Positions 27,813-36,496 of a stretch of 64,000 nt of DNA are shown here, one piece after another. The stretch is taken from NCBI RefSeq assembly GCF_039794105.1, contig NZ_JBDIWA010000006.1:68869-132868 (forward strand), read 5' to 3'. Source of the stretch: Kuenenia sp039794105 (GTDB lineage: Bacteria; Planctomycetota; Brocadiia; Brocadiales; Brocadiaceae). The translations under genes and the position numbers were made by a program. The notes under the pieces were generated by a model. It was not told the origin of the DNA, did not search any database, and worked only from the letters and a program-made list of their open reading frames with translations. How positions within the stretch are numbered: the first letter of the stretch is position 1; every line of letters begins with the position of its first letter.

Positions 27813-28455
27813 GTCTTGCCATGAAGAATTGCTGGAGTTGATATGGACAATTGAAGAAGAACATGGTGAAACTGAGAAGGAATTGCTGATCAGGAAGGAA
27901 GGCAGTTCTTTTGCTGAAGCATATCTGAAAACACTTGTGAATAATGGATATATTTTGTTAAAAGATAATAAAGTTATTCTGACGGAAAAGGGCCAGGCGG
28001 AAGCAAAATTAATCATCAGAAGGCACAGACTTGCGGAAAGATTATTGCACGATGTTTTAGAGGTAAAAGAAGAAGCCATGGATTCCAGCGCGTGTGATTT
28101 TGAGCATTTTTTGAGCGAAGAGGTAACAACAAGCATATGCACGCTTTTGGGTCACCCATTAACATGCCCTCACGGAAAACATATTCCACCGGGTGATTGC
28201 TGCAGGAAAACTAATATGGAAATACGCCCTGTAGTATTTCCACTTACAGAATTACAGCCTGGGAAAAACGCTAAAATTTCTTACATTGTTACTAAATTTA
28301 ACGGCAGACTTGACAGGCTTTCTTCAATGGGATTATTGCCGGGTATAAAAATCCACCTACACCAGAAACATCCTACCTATGTGATACAGATGGGCCAAAC
28401 ACAAATTGCAATCGATTCAACTGTTGCACGCGATATCTATGTGCGGCATGGTTGA
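27784..28455 (+). CDS. DtxR/MntR-type metalloregulator fused to a FeoA domain
   Basis: A 223-residue regulator. Residues about 1-65 form the winged helix (EEEHGETEKELLIRKEGSSF, then a KVILTEKG wing), 70-140 the metal-binding and dimerisation region (IIRRHRLAERLL, FEHFLSEEV, GHPLTCPHGKHIP), and 145-223 a FeoA/SH3-like domain (ISYIVTKFNGRLDRLSSMGLLPG). It should bind Fe(II) or Mn(II) and repress the operon when metal is plentiful. The FeoA part may instead or also regulate the FeoB-like protein, since no separate feoA is present. Last gene of the iron operon. Confidence 0.85.
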   Translation: MEKKNVNIIESCHEELLELIWTIEEEHGETEKELLIRKEGSSFAEAYLKTLVNNGYILLKDNKVILTEKGQAEAKLIIRRHRLAERLLHDVLEVKEEAMDSSACDFEHFLSEEVTTSICTLLGHPLTCPHGKHIPPGDCCRKTNMEIRPVVFPLTELQPGKNAKISYIVTKFNGRLDRLSSMGLLPGIKIHLHQKHPTYVIQMGQTQIAIDSTVARDIYVRHG

Positions 28456-28930
28456 GAAAGAGTTCATAGTTGCATTTGTTTTACTATACTGTAAGAGTTC
28501 ACAAATAAGGATTTCTATGGTTAGATTTAACCTCTGTTATCATAAATAGTTATAGCATTTCAGAATTCACATTTTGTGAACTCGTTGAGTATATAATTGA
28601 GAAGTTACCCTAAGCTGGCATAGCCAGAACCAGACAAGCACGAAGCACGAAGCACGAAGCACGAAGATGCACTTGTTTAGCATTTCAAAGCATTTTGTCA
28701 TTAGAATTTGTTTCGTATTTTGTGCTTTGCATTTCACCATTCAGGCCATACTGCTGCGAATAAGAAAACCGGTACATTATCCACGGTAAATATCTGCAAT
28801 TTAAATCCAAATATATACATAAAAAGAACTTGCGTAAGTTTTGAATAGAAGGTAATATTTTGGGGAAAAATTTTATAAACACGAAATTTGTTTTAAAACG
28901 CTATCATTTTTTGCATGGAGAAAATAAATT
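28456..28930. repeat. Repeat-containing gap before motA
   Basis: No gene. From about 28605 a family B-type end (GCTGGCATAGCCAGAACCAG) leads into a heptamer array at 28639-28666 (CACGAAG four times) and then into a degenerate 7-bp-period stretch to about 28740. The last 190 bases are AT-rich and presumably carry the motA promoter, but no clear boxes were found. Confidence 0.65.
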
Positions 28931-29725
28931 ATGGATCCTGGTGCACTAATAGGGATAATAATTGGTGCTGCGTTGATATTGGTATCTATTGTGATGGATG
29001 GAGGTGGAGCGGCAGTTATTGCTTACATCAACATACCTTCCATGATGATTGTAGTTGGGGGGACGTTGGCTGCGACCATTGTACGATTTCCGATACCGAC
29101 AGTAATTGGAGCGATTGCCGTAGCAAAAAAAACGGTATTTGTTAAATTTGGGCCAATTGAGGAAGAGATCAAGCGGTTGGTTGAATTTTGTAAAGTCAGT
29201 CGTCGCGAAGGTCTTTTGGGACTCGAGAAAGAGGTTGAAAAAATAAATGATCCATTTTTGGTTAAGTCGGTAAGATTACTGGTGGACGGTTCGGATTCGG
29301 ATGCCTTAAGGGACATTCTCGGAACGGAAATTGATAAAATAAGACAAAGGCATACATCGGGCAAGGGTATTCTTGATTTTGCAGGAATGGTGTGTCCTGC
29401 TTTCGGTATGATTGGAACGTTGTTGGGTCTTGTTAATATGTTGAAAAACCTCGATGACCCTTCAAAAATTGGCGGAGGTATGGCGGTTGCGCTTATTACT
29501 ACATTGTATGGGGTTATTTTGTCAAACCTTATTTTTATACCGCTTGGCGGCAGATTAGAAACGTTAAGCAGCAAAGAACTATTGTCGAAAGAAATCATAC
29601 TGGAAGGTGTTGTTTCAATACAAAAAGGTGATGCACCCATGATTACCGAAGACAAATTGAAGGCATTTTTGCAGCCGAAGGATGCTATGAAAATGTCTGA
29701 AGAAAATAAAAAGGAAGAGAAATAA
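28931..29725 (+). CDS. motA: Flagellar motor stator protein MotA
   Basis: A 264-residue inner-membrane protein with four hydrophobic segments, two before and two after a cytoplasmic loop. MDGGGAAVIAYINIPSMMIVVGG and CPAFGMIGTLLGLVNMLKNLDDPSKIGGGMAVALITTLYGV are diagnostic of MotA/PomA. With MotB it forms the ion channel that drives the flagellum. The stop overlaps the start of motB by one base (TAATG). No other flagellar genes lie in the window. Confidence 0.95.
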   Translation: MDPGALIGIIIGAALILVSIVMDGGGAAVIAYINIPSMMIVVGGTLAATIVRFPIPTVIGAIAVAKKTVFVKFGPIEEEIKRLVEFCKVSRREGLLGLEKEVEKINDPFLVKSVRLLVDGSDSDALRDILGTEIDKIRQRHTSGKGILDFAGMVCPAFGMIGTLLGLVNMLKNLDDPSKIGGGMAVALITTLYGVILSNLIFIPLGGRLETLSSKELLSKEIILEGVVSIQKGDAPMITEDKLKAFLQPKDAMKMSEENKKEEK

Positions 29726-30435
29726 TGTCGGAAGAAGCGCCGAAAGGCCCGGAAACCCCCGGATGGTTGCTAACATACGGCGATATGGTGACATTGTTAG
29801 TAACATTTTTTGTTATGTTAATAAGCCTTTCTACTATCAATGTTGATAAATATAAAGAAGTCATGAAACAGGTTCAGGCAAGTATTGGGGGTACTCATGT
29901 ATTGGAAGGCAGCAAACAACCTCTTGACAAAGATGCAAAGTCCGACATTGTTGATATTAAAGAAGTTGATTTTATGCCCACGCGAATGCAGGAATTGACG
30001 GAAACGGAAAAATTTGTTGAAGATAAAGAATGGTACCAATATTTAAGCGATTTTGTTACGAAATCTGAATTAAGTAATTATATTGGCATTGAAGAGATAA
30101 AGGCAGGATATGTTGTAAAAATTCCAGTAGATGTTTGTTTTGAAAAAGGTGAATCAATTTTAACATGGGAAGCAAATAATATCTTAAAAAAACTGAGCTA
30201 TGTTCTGGGAATGACGCGTGGAAAGATTATTGTGGATACGAGTGTTGAGGGTGTCGAATGGCAGAAAATTTCAGCACAAAAAAAATTGATAATTGATAGG
30301 GCAGGGCGTATTGCTGATTATTTATTATCATTTGAAACGATTGCTCCGGCAAGGGTTGCAATCTCCGGCAGACGGATTGATGAAATAAGAGATACAGACA
30401 AAATTGCTATTGTTGTATTAAAAAAAGCGAGCTAA
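29725..30435 (+). CDS. motB: Flagellar motor stator protein MotB
   Basis: A 236-residue protein with one N-terminal transmembrane helix. PGWLLTYGDMVTLLVTFFVM holds Asp20, the proton-carrying residue of MotB. The C-terminal half is an OmpA-like peptidoglycan-binding domain (IPVDVCFEKGESIL, ISAQKKLIIDRAGRIADYLL). It anchors the MotA ring to the cell wall. Directly coupled to motA and followed 34 bases later by a second MotB-like gene. Confidence 0.93.
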   Translation: MSEEAPKGPETPGWLLTYGDMVTLLVTFFVMLISLSTINVDKYKEVMKQVQASIGGTHVLEGSKQPLDKDAKSDIVDIKEVDFMPTRMQELTETEKFVEDKEWYQYLSDFVTKSELSNYIGIEEIKAGYVVKIPVDVCFEKGESILTWEANNILKKLSYVLGMTRGKIIVDTSVEGVEWQKISAQKKLIIDRAGRIADYLLSFETIAPARVAISGRRIDEIRDTDKIAIVVLKKAS

Positions 30436-30469
30436 TATTTTTGTGAATTTTATGGGAAAATACATTTAG

Positions 30470-31162
30470 ATGTCTTCTCGCAAAAAGAAAAAGAAGAGTT
30501 TCTTCCCGGCAAAGCCGCCGGACATGTTTTTGTTATCGTATGCAGCATTGGCAACGTTGCTTCTGGCTTTTTTTATCATTATTAATACTTTTACTGAAGA
30601 GAAAAACAAGAAAATGGTTGAAGCATTTCAAAAATCGTTTCAAAGAAATGTTATAACATTAGGTATGGGGGGATTGTTGCCGGGGAGCAGTAGTATTGAA
30701 GAGAGTAAAAATATCCATGATATGAAATATACCTTTTACGATGATGATATGGATGATATTCCGGCGCAAACAGGCGATAAGGAAGTAGATAAAATGGAGA
30801 ATGAAGCAGATCATATACCTGCCGCTGCGGTAATTTATTTTAAAGAGCATGGAGCAACATTGTCGCTGGAAGGCATGCATTCTTTAAATAACCTGGTTCA
30901 TTTGACTGCTGACAGACCCGTTTTGTTAATGGTAGAGGGGCATACGAGAGTTGCCTTTAAACCGTCTAAGGATTATGAAACAAGCTGGAAACTATCGGTT
31001 GATAGAGCGAGAGCTGTTGCTGATTATTTGCACGAGAAAGGGAACATTTCTCACAAAAGGCTAATAACTGTCGGACATGGCAACAATAATTCTTTTGTTA
31101 AAAGCCCTGGCGGCGACAGATTTAATGACAGAGTATCTATTATCATCAAAAAGTTGAGATAA
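30470..31162 (+). CDS. MotB-like protein lacking the ion-binding aspartate
   Basis: The 230-residue protein has the MotB layout: a basic N terminus (SSRKKKKKS), one transmembrane helix (MFLLSYAALATLLLAFFIII), a linker and an OmpA domain (MVEGHTRVAF, SWKLSVDRARAVADYL, FNDRVSIIIKKL). Aligned with MotB next door, the YGDMVTLL motif becomes YAALATLL, so Ala26 stands where Asp20 is. It cannot conduct protons in the normal way. It might tune the stator, build a mixed complex with MotB, or have turned into a wall anchor. The peptidoglycan-binding Arg in NDRVSI is kept. Confidence 0.8.
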   Translation: MSSRKKKKKSFFPAKPPDMFLLSYAALATLLLAFFIIINTFTEEKNKKMVEAFQKSFQRNVITLGMGGLLPGSSSIEESKNIHDMKYTFYDDDMDDIPAQTGDKEVDKMENEADHIPAAAVIYFKEHGATLSLEGMHSLNNLVHLTADRPVLLMVEGHTRVAFKPSKDYETSWKLSVDRARAVADYLHEKGNISHKRLITVGHGNNNSFVKSPGGDRFNDRVSIIIKKLR

Positions 31163-31233
31163 CGGCTTGCTATGTATCGAAAGAGTTTCAATTACTTGGG
31201 TGCTATTTATACGGGGGGGGGATTGTTAATAGT

Positions 31234-32178
31234 ATGAAAAATATTACAATAAACAAAATATTGATATTTATGTCTATTTTCGCTCCTGTAAACAGCGGCC
31301 TATTTTTATTTAGTAACAATACCAGCATCTTTGCCGCAAATGATCACGGAACATCCATTTTACTGGTAGGAAAAGAAGATATCATATTGTATAAAAAAGA
31401 TATTATTATAAGCACTGATGATCTAAAAAATATTAAAAAGAATAAGACGCCACTCAGTGAAAAGAAGAGTGTGTTTAACATAGGTATGATTGATGAATAT
31501 TTAAAAGAGGGGAAAAATTATGAGGCGAGAAATCATCTTTCGGAAATTTTTTTAAATAAAAAAATCCCTGAAAAACAGCATGAAATTAAAGAATTATTAG
31601 ATAAATTGAACAGTGAATTGATATTTTCAACCAAACCTTCCGAAGATGCGGTATTGTATACCGTGCAGGCTGGGGAAACGCTTTCGAAGATTGCAAAGCA
31701 ATTTAATACCAATTATGAACTTATTATGAGAATAAATAAAAAACCGGATTCACGACTGAATATTGGAGAGAAACTCAAGATTCTAAAAGGTAAAACAAAG
31801 ATATTGATTAGTAAGAGTGAATTTACCCTGACGGTGCTGCTGAACGACCGTTATGTGAAACAATACCGTATCGGTACCGGTAAGAATGATAAAACGCCGG
31901 AAGGAACGTTTGAGGTCAAGAACAAAATGAAGAACCCAACATGGTATTCGCCTTATGGCGGTGTTTATTCTTACGGAGATGAGAAAAACATATTAGGGAC
32001 ACGGTGGATAGGTTTTAAAGAAAAAGAAAATCTCGCAGGATTCGGGATTCATGGTACAACGATGCCTGAAACAATTGGTACCGCATCTTCAGACGGGTGT
32101 ATTCGAATGAAAAATAGTGATGTTGAAGAAGTGTTTGATTTTGTTACAACGGATACCGGGATTATCATACAAAGATAA
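31234..32178 (+). CDS. LysM-containing L,D-transpeptidase
   Basis: A 314-residue exported protein. A hydrophobic signal or anchor lies at about 8-30, a LysM wall-binding domain at 142-188 (YTVQAGETLSKIAKQFNT), and a YkuD catalytic domain at about 190-314. The catalytic motif SDGCIRM has Cys289, and GIHGTTMPETIG supplies the histidine. Such enzymes make 3-3 cross-links in peptidoglycan or attach proteins to it. Its place after two MotB genes puts two peptidoglycan-related functions together, which may reflect a shared transcript. Confidence 0.9.
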   Translation: MKNITINKILIFMSIFAPVNSGLFLFSNNTSIFAANDHGTSILLVGKEDIILYKKDIIISTDDLKNIKKNKTPLSEKKSVFNIGMIDEYLKEGKNYEARNHLSEIFLNKKIPEKQHEIKELLDKLNSELIFSTKPSEDAVLYTVQAGETLSKIAKQFNTNYELIMRINKKPDSRLNIGEKLKILKGKTKILISKSEFTLTVLLNDRYVKQYRIGTGKNDKTPEGTFEVKNKMKNPTWYSPYGGVYSYGDEKNILGTRWIGFKEKENLAGFGIHGTTMPETIGTASSDGCIRMKNSDVEEVFDFVTTDTGIIIQR

Positions 32179-32184
32179 CAGGCC

Positions 32185-32832
32185 ATGATGTATTTAAATG
32201 AGTCCATTGAAAAGTATTTGAATGATTCGGCTGCCTGTATTCCGGCGCCTGGCGGTGGTAGTGTGTCGGCATTAATTGGGGCGTTGGCGTCAGCAATGGC
32301 TTCAATGTCGATTCATTTTACTGTTGGAAAACAAGGATTTGAACAAAATACCGGACGGTTAAAGGAATTACTGAAAGAATGTGAAAAGAGCAGAGAAGTG
32401 TTAACGGCATTAATACAGGAAGATGTTGATGTTTATAATGAAGTAGACAAGACATTACGGATGTCAAAGATTACAAGTGATGAAAAAAAATTTAGACTTG
32501 AATCCATGAGAAGGGCAACGATATTTGCGATGATGGTACCCTTAAAAACCGCAATGACGTGTCTTTATGTATTAAAATTGACCGGAGAATTGGCGGAAAT
32601 TACCAATCCAAATCTCATATCAGAAGTAGGTGTAGCTGCAATACTTGCTGATGCAGGATTTCAATGTGGTAAGATAAATGTTGATATTAATCTTTCGCAT
32701 TTGAACAACCGGGTAATTATTCAAAAGGTACGAAATGAGATGCATCAGGCAGAGAAAACTGCCAAAGTTTATTTTAATGAAATTTATAAAATCGTACAAA
32801 AAAAATTGTGGGGAGAAAAACAAGCTCTTTAA
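32185..32832 (+). CDS. Formiminotransferase-cyclodeaminase family protein (stand-alone cyclodeaminase domain)
   Basis: A 215-residue, all-helical protein containing PAPGGGSVSALIGALASAMASM, the folate-binding motif of the FtcD C-terminal domain, and EDVDVYNEV, NPNLISEVGVAAILADA. Proteins of this size act as cyclodeaminases or as methenyl-THF cyclohydrolases (FchA) in one-carbon metabolism. The second reading fits an organism with a folate pathway better, but cannot be settled here. It starts 7 bases after the transpeptidase. Confidence 0.85.
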   Translation: MMYLNESIEKYLNDSAACIPAPGGGSVSALIGALASAMASMSIHFTVGKQGFEQNTGRLKELLKECEKSREVLTALIQEDVDVYNEVDKTLRMSKITSDEKKFRLESMRRATIFAMMVPLKTAMTCLYVLKLTGELAEITNPNLISEVGVAAILADAGFQCGKINVDINLSHLNNRVIIQKVRNEMHQAEKTAKVYFNEIYKIVQKKLWGEKQAL

Positions 32833-32840
32833 ATTGCGCT

Positions 32841-33356
32841 ATGGAATGGAGAATAAATAAAGGAAATACCAAATGCAGTGTTTGTGAGAAAAAATTCGAA
32901 GAAGAAGAGGACTATTATTCAGCCCTTTTTGATGAAAATGAAAATTTTACACGAAAAGATTTTTGCGCTACCTGTTGGAAAAGAGATGCGCTTGAAAATC
33001 TTTTTTCTTTCTGGAAAACGAGGATAACGAGGCAGGGCAAACCAATACAAAAGTTTGTCAATATTGGCCTGATTCTGGATATATTTTGCAGATTAGAAGA
33101 TAGTGAAAATGTACACAAAAAAAATTTACGATATGTTTTAGCGCTATATTTAATCCGAAAGAAGGTATTTAAATTCAAAAACCTGCAAAAGCAAGAAGAC
33201 AAGGAATGTATTGTTGTTCAATATCCCAGAGAAGATAAAGAATATTATGTTTTTAATCCAAATATGAGTGAGGAAGAAATTGAATCACTCACGAGAGAAA
33301 TGTCAGATCTTCTCGAATACCCTTATACAGAACAAGGTATTTTAAATAATGTGTAA
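32841..33356 (+). CDS. Conserved-looking protein with paired CxxC motifs
   Basis: A 171-residue protein beginning MEWRINKGNTKCSVCEKKF. CSVC and FCATCWKRD about 30 residues later form a zinc-ribbon-like pair. The rest is helical and charged, with RKVFKFKNLQKQ and a C-terminal LLEYPYTEQG stretch. A GTG at 32808 would give 11 more residues overlapping the previous gene, but they look weak. The spacing suggests co-transcription with the cyclodeaminase gene. Function unknown. Confidence 0.7.
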   Translation: MEWRINKGNTKCSVCEKKFEEEEDYYSALFDENENFTRKDFCATCWKRDALENLFSFWKTRITRQGKPIQKFVNIGLILDIFCRLEDSENVHKKNLRYVLALYLIRKKVFKFKNLQKQEDKECIVVQYPREDKEYYVFNPNMSEEEIESLTREMSDLLEYPYTEQGILNNV

Positions 33357-33370
33357 TATTCGCATTTCTA

Positions 33371-33410
33371 ATGAAACATCCATGACCTAAAGGTCACAAA
33401 GGGGGATGAA
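33371..33410. repeat. Short hairpin repeat shared with 3116-3154
   Basis: Both sites read ATGAAACATCCATGA, a short variable hairpin (here TGACCT/AGGTCA), then CACAAAGGG and ATGAA. The stems differ while the flanks are kept, so base pairing seems to be conserved. Confidence 0.6.
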
Positions 33411-33511
33411 AATAAATAATCCACAGATTACACAGATCAGGAGAAGATTAAAATAGTTTTTTTTCAGTGCTAATCTGCGGAATCTGCGGATAAAAAATAT
33501 TTTCCAATAAA

Positions 33512-33745
33512 TTATTGCTTATTATATATGCAGGTACCGCATTCGACTGCAATGCCCAGGCTCTTTCTTTTTCTTAAAGCATTTCTAAGGCTTTCAATTT
33601 GCGATGAATCGGGATTCTTTTGCCTTTGCGCAATCATTAACTGTGTGTGCATTTGTCTGGTCTTCTTAATACTTGGACATACTGCTTTTTTTATACCTAC
33701 CGGACAGATACCGACTATTTTCTTTTTATTCAGTTGCCTTACCAT
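33512..33745 (-). CDS. Small hypothetical protein, 77 residues
   Basis: A basic protein starting MVRQLNKKKIVGICPVGIKKAVCPSIKKTR and ending GIAVECGTCIYNKQ. It has four cysteines, a possible metal site made of ICP, VCP and CGTC. A GGAGG-like AACGGAGGTAAT precedes the ATG, supporting translation. I do not recognise the family. It is expressed away from the upstream cluster and lies downstream of rnc on the same strand. Confidence 0.55.
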   Translation of the reverse strand: MVRQLNKKKIVGICPVGIKKAVCPSIKKTRQMHTQLMIAQRQKNPDSSQIESLRNALRKRKSLGIAVECGTCIYNKQ

Positions 33746-33803
33746 AAATTACCTCCGTTAATTGTTTAAAACAAAGAGAATTATTTAGTTACACGCAGAA
33801 GGT

Positions 33804-34517
33804 TTAATTTGAATCGGGTGTTAATATTTTCAAGGCTTCTTTCGCGGCAGATTGTTCTGCTTCTTTTTTGCTTTTTCCCCATCCCCGGCCATATTCACTC
33901 CCCTTAATTGATACCACTATTTCGAAGGATTTGCCATGGTCTGGCCCTATTTGTTGCAATAACCGGTAAGTTGGGGTAATACCGTATTCTTTTTGACTGT
34001 ATTGTTGCAATATCGATTTGTAATTTTTTTTGTGCTGGTTTTTACAAACGAGATCTATTTCTTTTTTTAAATATCTTAATGTAAACTCACTGGCGGCTTC
34101 TATGCCTCCATCAAGATAAATTGCTGCAATTAAAGCTTCAAAAACATTTGCGAGCAAAGATTTCGGAAAGAGGTCCCTGTCGTTTAATCCTCTTCCTACT
34201 AAAAGAAATTCTTTTAAGCCGGCCTCCATGCCAACTTTTGCTAGTGTTGATTGGCTTACAACAACAGATTTTACATTTGTCAACTCCCCTTCGCTATAAT
34301 GCGGCATCGTTTTGTAAAGATAGTCGGAGATAATCATTCCTAATACTGCATCGCCAAGGAATTCTAACCGCTCGTTTGAAAAATTATTTTCAACCCGGCA
34401 TGATGTATGCGTCAATGCCTTTTCAAGTAACAACATTTTTTTAAAAGAGTAGCCAATAATGTTCTGGCATGCAATAAATTTTTCCAGGTTTGTTTGAGAG
34501 TTAGTTTGTAGTATCAT
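33804..34517 (-). CDS. rnc: Ribonuclease III
   Basis: A 237-residue endonuclease that cleaves double-stranded RNA in rRNA and mRNA processing. The signature ERLEFLGDA is at 49-57, with the metal-binding Glu52 and Asp56, and a second acidic site LANVFEALIAAIYLDGG. The dsRNA-binding domain occupies about 165-232. It overlaps the upstream NYN gene by 17 bases, so the two are coupled. Length and domain order are standard. Confidence 0.95.
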   Translation of the reverse strand: MILQTNSQTNLEKFIACQNIIGYSFKKMLLLEKALTHTSCRVENNFSNERLEFLGDAVLGMIISDYLYKTMPHYSEGELTNVKSVVVSQSTLAKVGMEAGLKEFLLVGRGLNDRDLFPKSLLANVFEALIAAIYLDGGIEAASEFTLRYLKKEIDLVCKNQHKKNYKSILQQYSQKEYGITPTYRLLQQIGPDHGKSFEIVVSIKGSEYGRGWGKSKKEAEQSAAKEALKILTPDSN

Positions 34518-35034
34518 TTTTCTGAAACTTTTTTTCTTTAAATAACATAGATTCTTCTATAGCGGTATATTTTGTAGAAACATTGATGAGTTCTATGGCG
34601 GTGCTACGTCGAAAAGAAACAGTTTCAACCCTACAACCATGATATTTCAATAGCTCTACCAGGGGAACAAAATCTCCATCTCCAGTAACCAATACAACTG
34701 TGTCTAATTTGGATGCAATTGAAATTGTATCAATTGCAATACCCATGTCCCAATCACCTTTTGCGGTGCCGTCAGGCCTTAGTCGCAGATCCTTCGTTTT
34801 GATTTCATACCCTAATCGGCACAAAGCGTCTGTAAAACTGGATTGGTCCACATCTGGTTTTTGTACGATATAAGCTATTGCCCTTACTAAATTTCTACCA
34901 CCTACTATCTCTAATAAAAGTTTACTATAATCAATCTTAGACTGATGTAACGCCTTTGCGGAATAAAACATATTTTGAACATCAACGAAGACCCCAATCC
35001 TTTGCGGAGAGTTGCCTATTTTTCCTACTGCCAT
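34501..35034 (-). CDS. NYN-domain protein (LabA/DUF88-like putative ribonuclease)
   Basis: A 177-residue PIN-like domain. VFVDVQNMFY has Asp18 and Asn21, and WDMGIAIDTI with VTGDGDFVPLVELLKYHG supplies further acidic residues, as in LabA and other DUF88 proteins. These are thought to be Mg-dependent RNases. Overlap with rnc, a double-strand RNase, points to joint action in RNA turnover. The short C-terminal tail is charged. A leader of 376 bases separates it from the divergent pheA. Confidence 0.85.
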   Translation of the reverse strand: MAVGKIGNSPQRIGVFVDVQNMFYSAKALHQSKIDYSKLLLEIVGGRNLVRAIAYIVQKPDVDQSSFTDALCRLGYEIKTKDLRLRPDGTAKGDWDMGIAIDTISIASKLDTVVLVTGDGDFVPLVELLKYHGCRVETVSFRRSTAIELINVSTKYTAIEESMLFKEKKFQKNDTTN

Positions 35035-35410
35035 AAGTATACAATCCTTTCTGAACAGGTTAATATAAATTCATATAATACAAATACTTAAAAACGTAAG
35101 ATAATGATATTGACGCTCAGGTAGGAAAATAATAAATCAATCATAAAAATAGTATTTCAAAGAACGATGGCATCGTTATCGTTTTACATCATAACATGCC
35201 TAAATGCAAAATATTAGAGCAAAAATAAATTATATTTCAATGATTTTAACAATGTTTCGTCTACAGTCAATTAAAAAAACTTTAAATGACTTAATTTTAT
35301 TGACTCTCTTGAGGAATTGTGATAAATTTAGTTGAAATTTTACCTATAAATGCTTTGTTATCAACGACTAACCTTAAATAATTACTATTTGCTGACTGGT
35401 TAAAATAGAC
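35035..35410. other. Divergent promoter region between the NYN gene and pheA
   Basis: 376 AT-rich bases with no gene. They contain the pheA promoter candidate at 35300-35328. No repeat of the families seen elsewhere was found. A promoter for the NYN-rnc operon must also be here but could not be placed. Confidence 0.6.
35300..35328 (+). promoter_or_regulatory. Candidate sigma-70 promoter for pheA
   Basis: TTGACT at 35300-35305 and TAAATT at 35323-35328 with the ideal 17-base spacer. Transcription would start about 75 bases before the pheA ATG. No leader peptide rich in Phe was noticed. Confidence 0.55.
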
Positions 35411-36490
35411 ATGAGTATCGATGATTTAAGGAACGAAATTGACATAATTGATGATAAGATTGTAGATTTAATCAACGAAAGAGCAAAATTCGTTTTAAAG
35501 ATTGGAGAAATTAAACAACAAAATCGTTCACAGGTTTACGTTCCTAATAGAGAGCAGGAAGTTTACCTACGAATTACATCAAAAAATAAGGGGCCTTTAT
35601 CTAATGAATGCTTAAAAGCTATATACCGTGAATTAATGGCAGGTTCTTTGGTGTTAGAGAAGGCTATTAAGGTTTCTTATCTCGGTCCTGAAGGAACGTT
35701 TAGTTATTTTGCCGCAAAACAGAAATTTGGTTCGTCTGTTGAGTACATACCAGCAAGAGGAATAGAATGTGTTTTCAGTGATGTGGCCGGCAATAGATGT
35801 GATTATGGTATTGTTCCCGTTGAGAATACCATTGAGGGTGGCATTCGTGAAACATTGAACATGTTTGTAAAATATGACGTAAAGGTGTGTTCTGAAATAA
35901 TTTTGCCAATCCATCATTATTTGATGGCAAATTGCAAAAAAGAAGAAATTAAAAAGGTATTTTCGAAACCACAAATATTAACACAGTGTAAAAATTGGCT
36001 GGCGGTTAACCTTCCTTGCATTGAACTTATTGAGGTAAGTAGTAGCGCTGAGGCTGCAAGAATAGTAGAAGATGCTCAAAAGTCGGAGGAAGGCAGGTGT
36101 TTTGCCGTGATTGGCAATTCTGAGATTTCTCACAAATATGGATTAAAGATTCTTTTTGAAAATATTGAAGACGACCCGAGTAATACGACAAGGTTTTTTA
36201 TCCTCGGCAAAGAGTATAGTGGCCCCAGCGGAAAGGACAAAACAGCGATAATGTGCTACGTTAAAAATCGTTCCGGGGCATTGGTAGAAATTTTAGGGCC
36301 ATTTAAATCGTATAACATCAATCTCACGAATATAGAATCCCTGCCTACTCGGAAAAAGGCATGGGAATATTGCTTTTATTTGGATTTTGATGGACATGTA
36401 TCAGACCAGAATGTTCAAAAAGCACTTGAAGAGATATCAAAAAAATGTTTTGATGTAAAGATTCTCGGCTCTTTTCCAAAGGGAGATTAA
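35411..36490 (+). CDS. pheA: Chorismate mutase / prephenate dehydratase (P-protein)
   Basis: A 359-residue bifunctional enzyme making phenylpyruvate for phenylalanine synthesis. Residues 1-85 are an AroQ-type chorismate mutase (DLRNEIDIIDDKIVDLINER), about 92-275 the prephenate dehydratase domain (YLGPEGTFSYFAA, VPVENTIEGG, NTTRFFILG) and 285-355 an ACT domain (KNRSGALVEILGPF, NIESLPTRK) for feedback by phenylalanine. Length is normal. It starts a run with tpiA and secG, seven bases from tpiA. Confidence 0.95.
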   Translation: MSIDDLRNEIDIIDDKIVDLINERAKFVLKIGEIKQQNRSQVYVPNREQEVYLRITSKNKGPLSNECLKAIYRELMAGSLVLEKAIKVSYLGPEGTFSYFAAKQKFGSSVEYIPARGIECVFSDVAGNRCDYGIVPVENTIEGGIRETLNMFVKYDVKVCSEIILPIHHYLMANCKKEEIKKVFSKPQILTQCKNWLAVNLPCIELIEVSSSAEAARIVEDAQKSEEGRCFAVIGNSEISHKYGLKILFENIEDDPSNTTRFFILGKEYSGPSGKDKTAIMCYVKNRSGALVEILGPFKSYNINLTNIESLPTRKKAWEYCFYLDFDGHVSDQNVQKALEEISKKCFDVKILGSFPKGD

Positions 36491-36496
36491 GGGGTA

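Noticed and set aside
29023..29655. 210-codon open frame on the minus strand
   Set aside because: Fully within motA, antisense, no motif.
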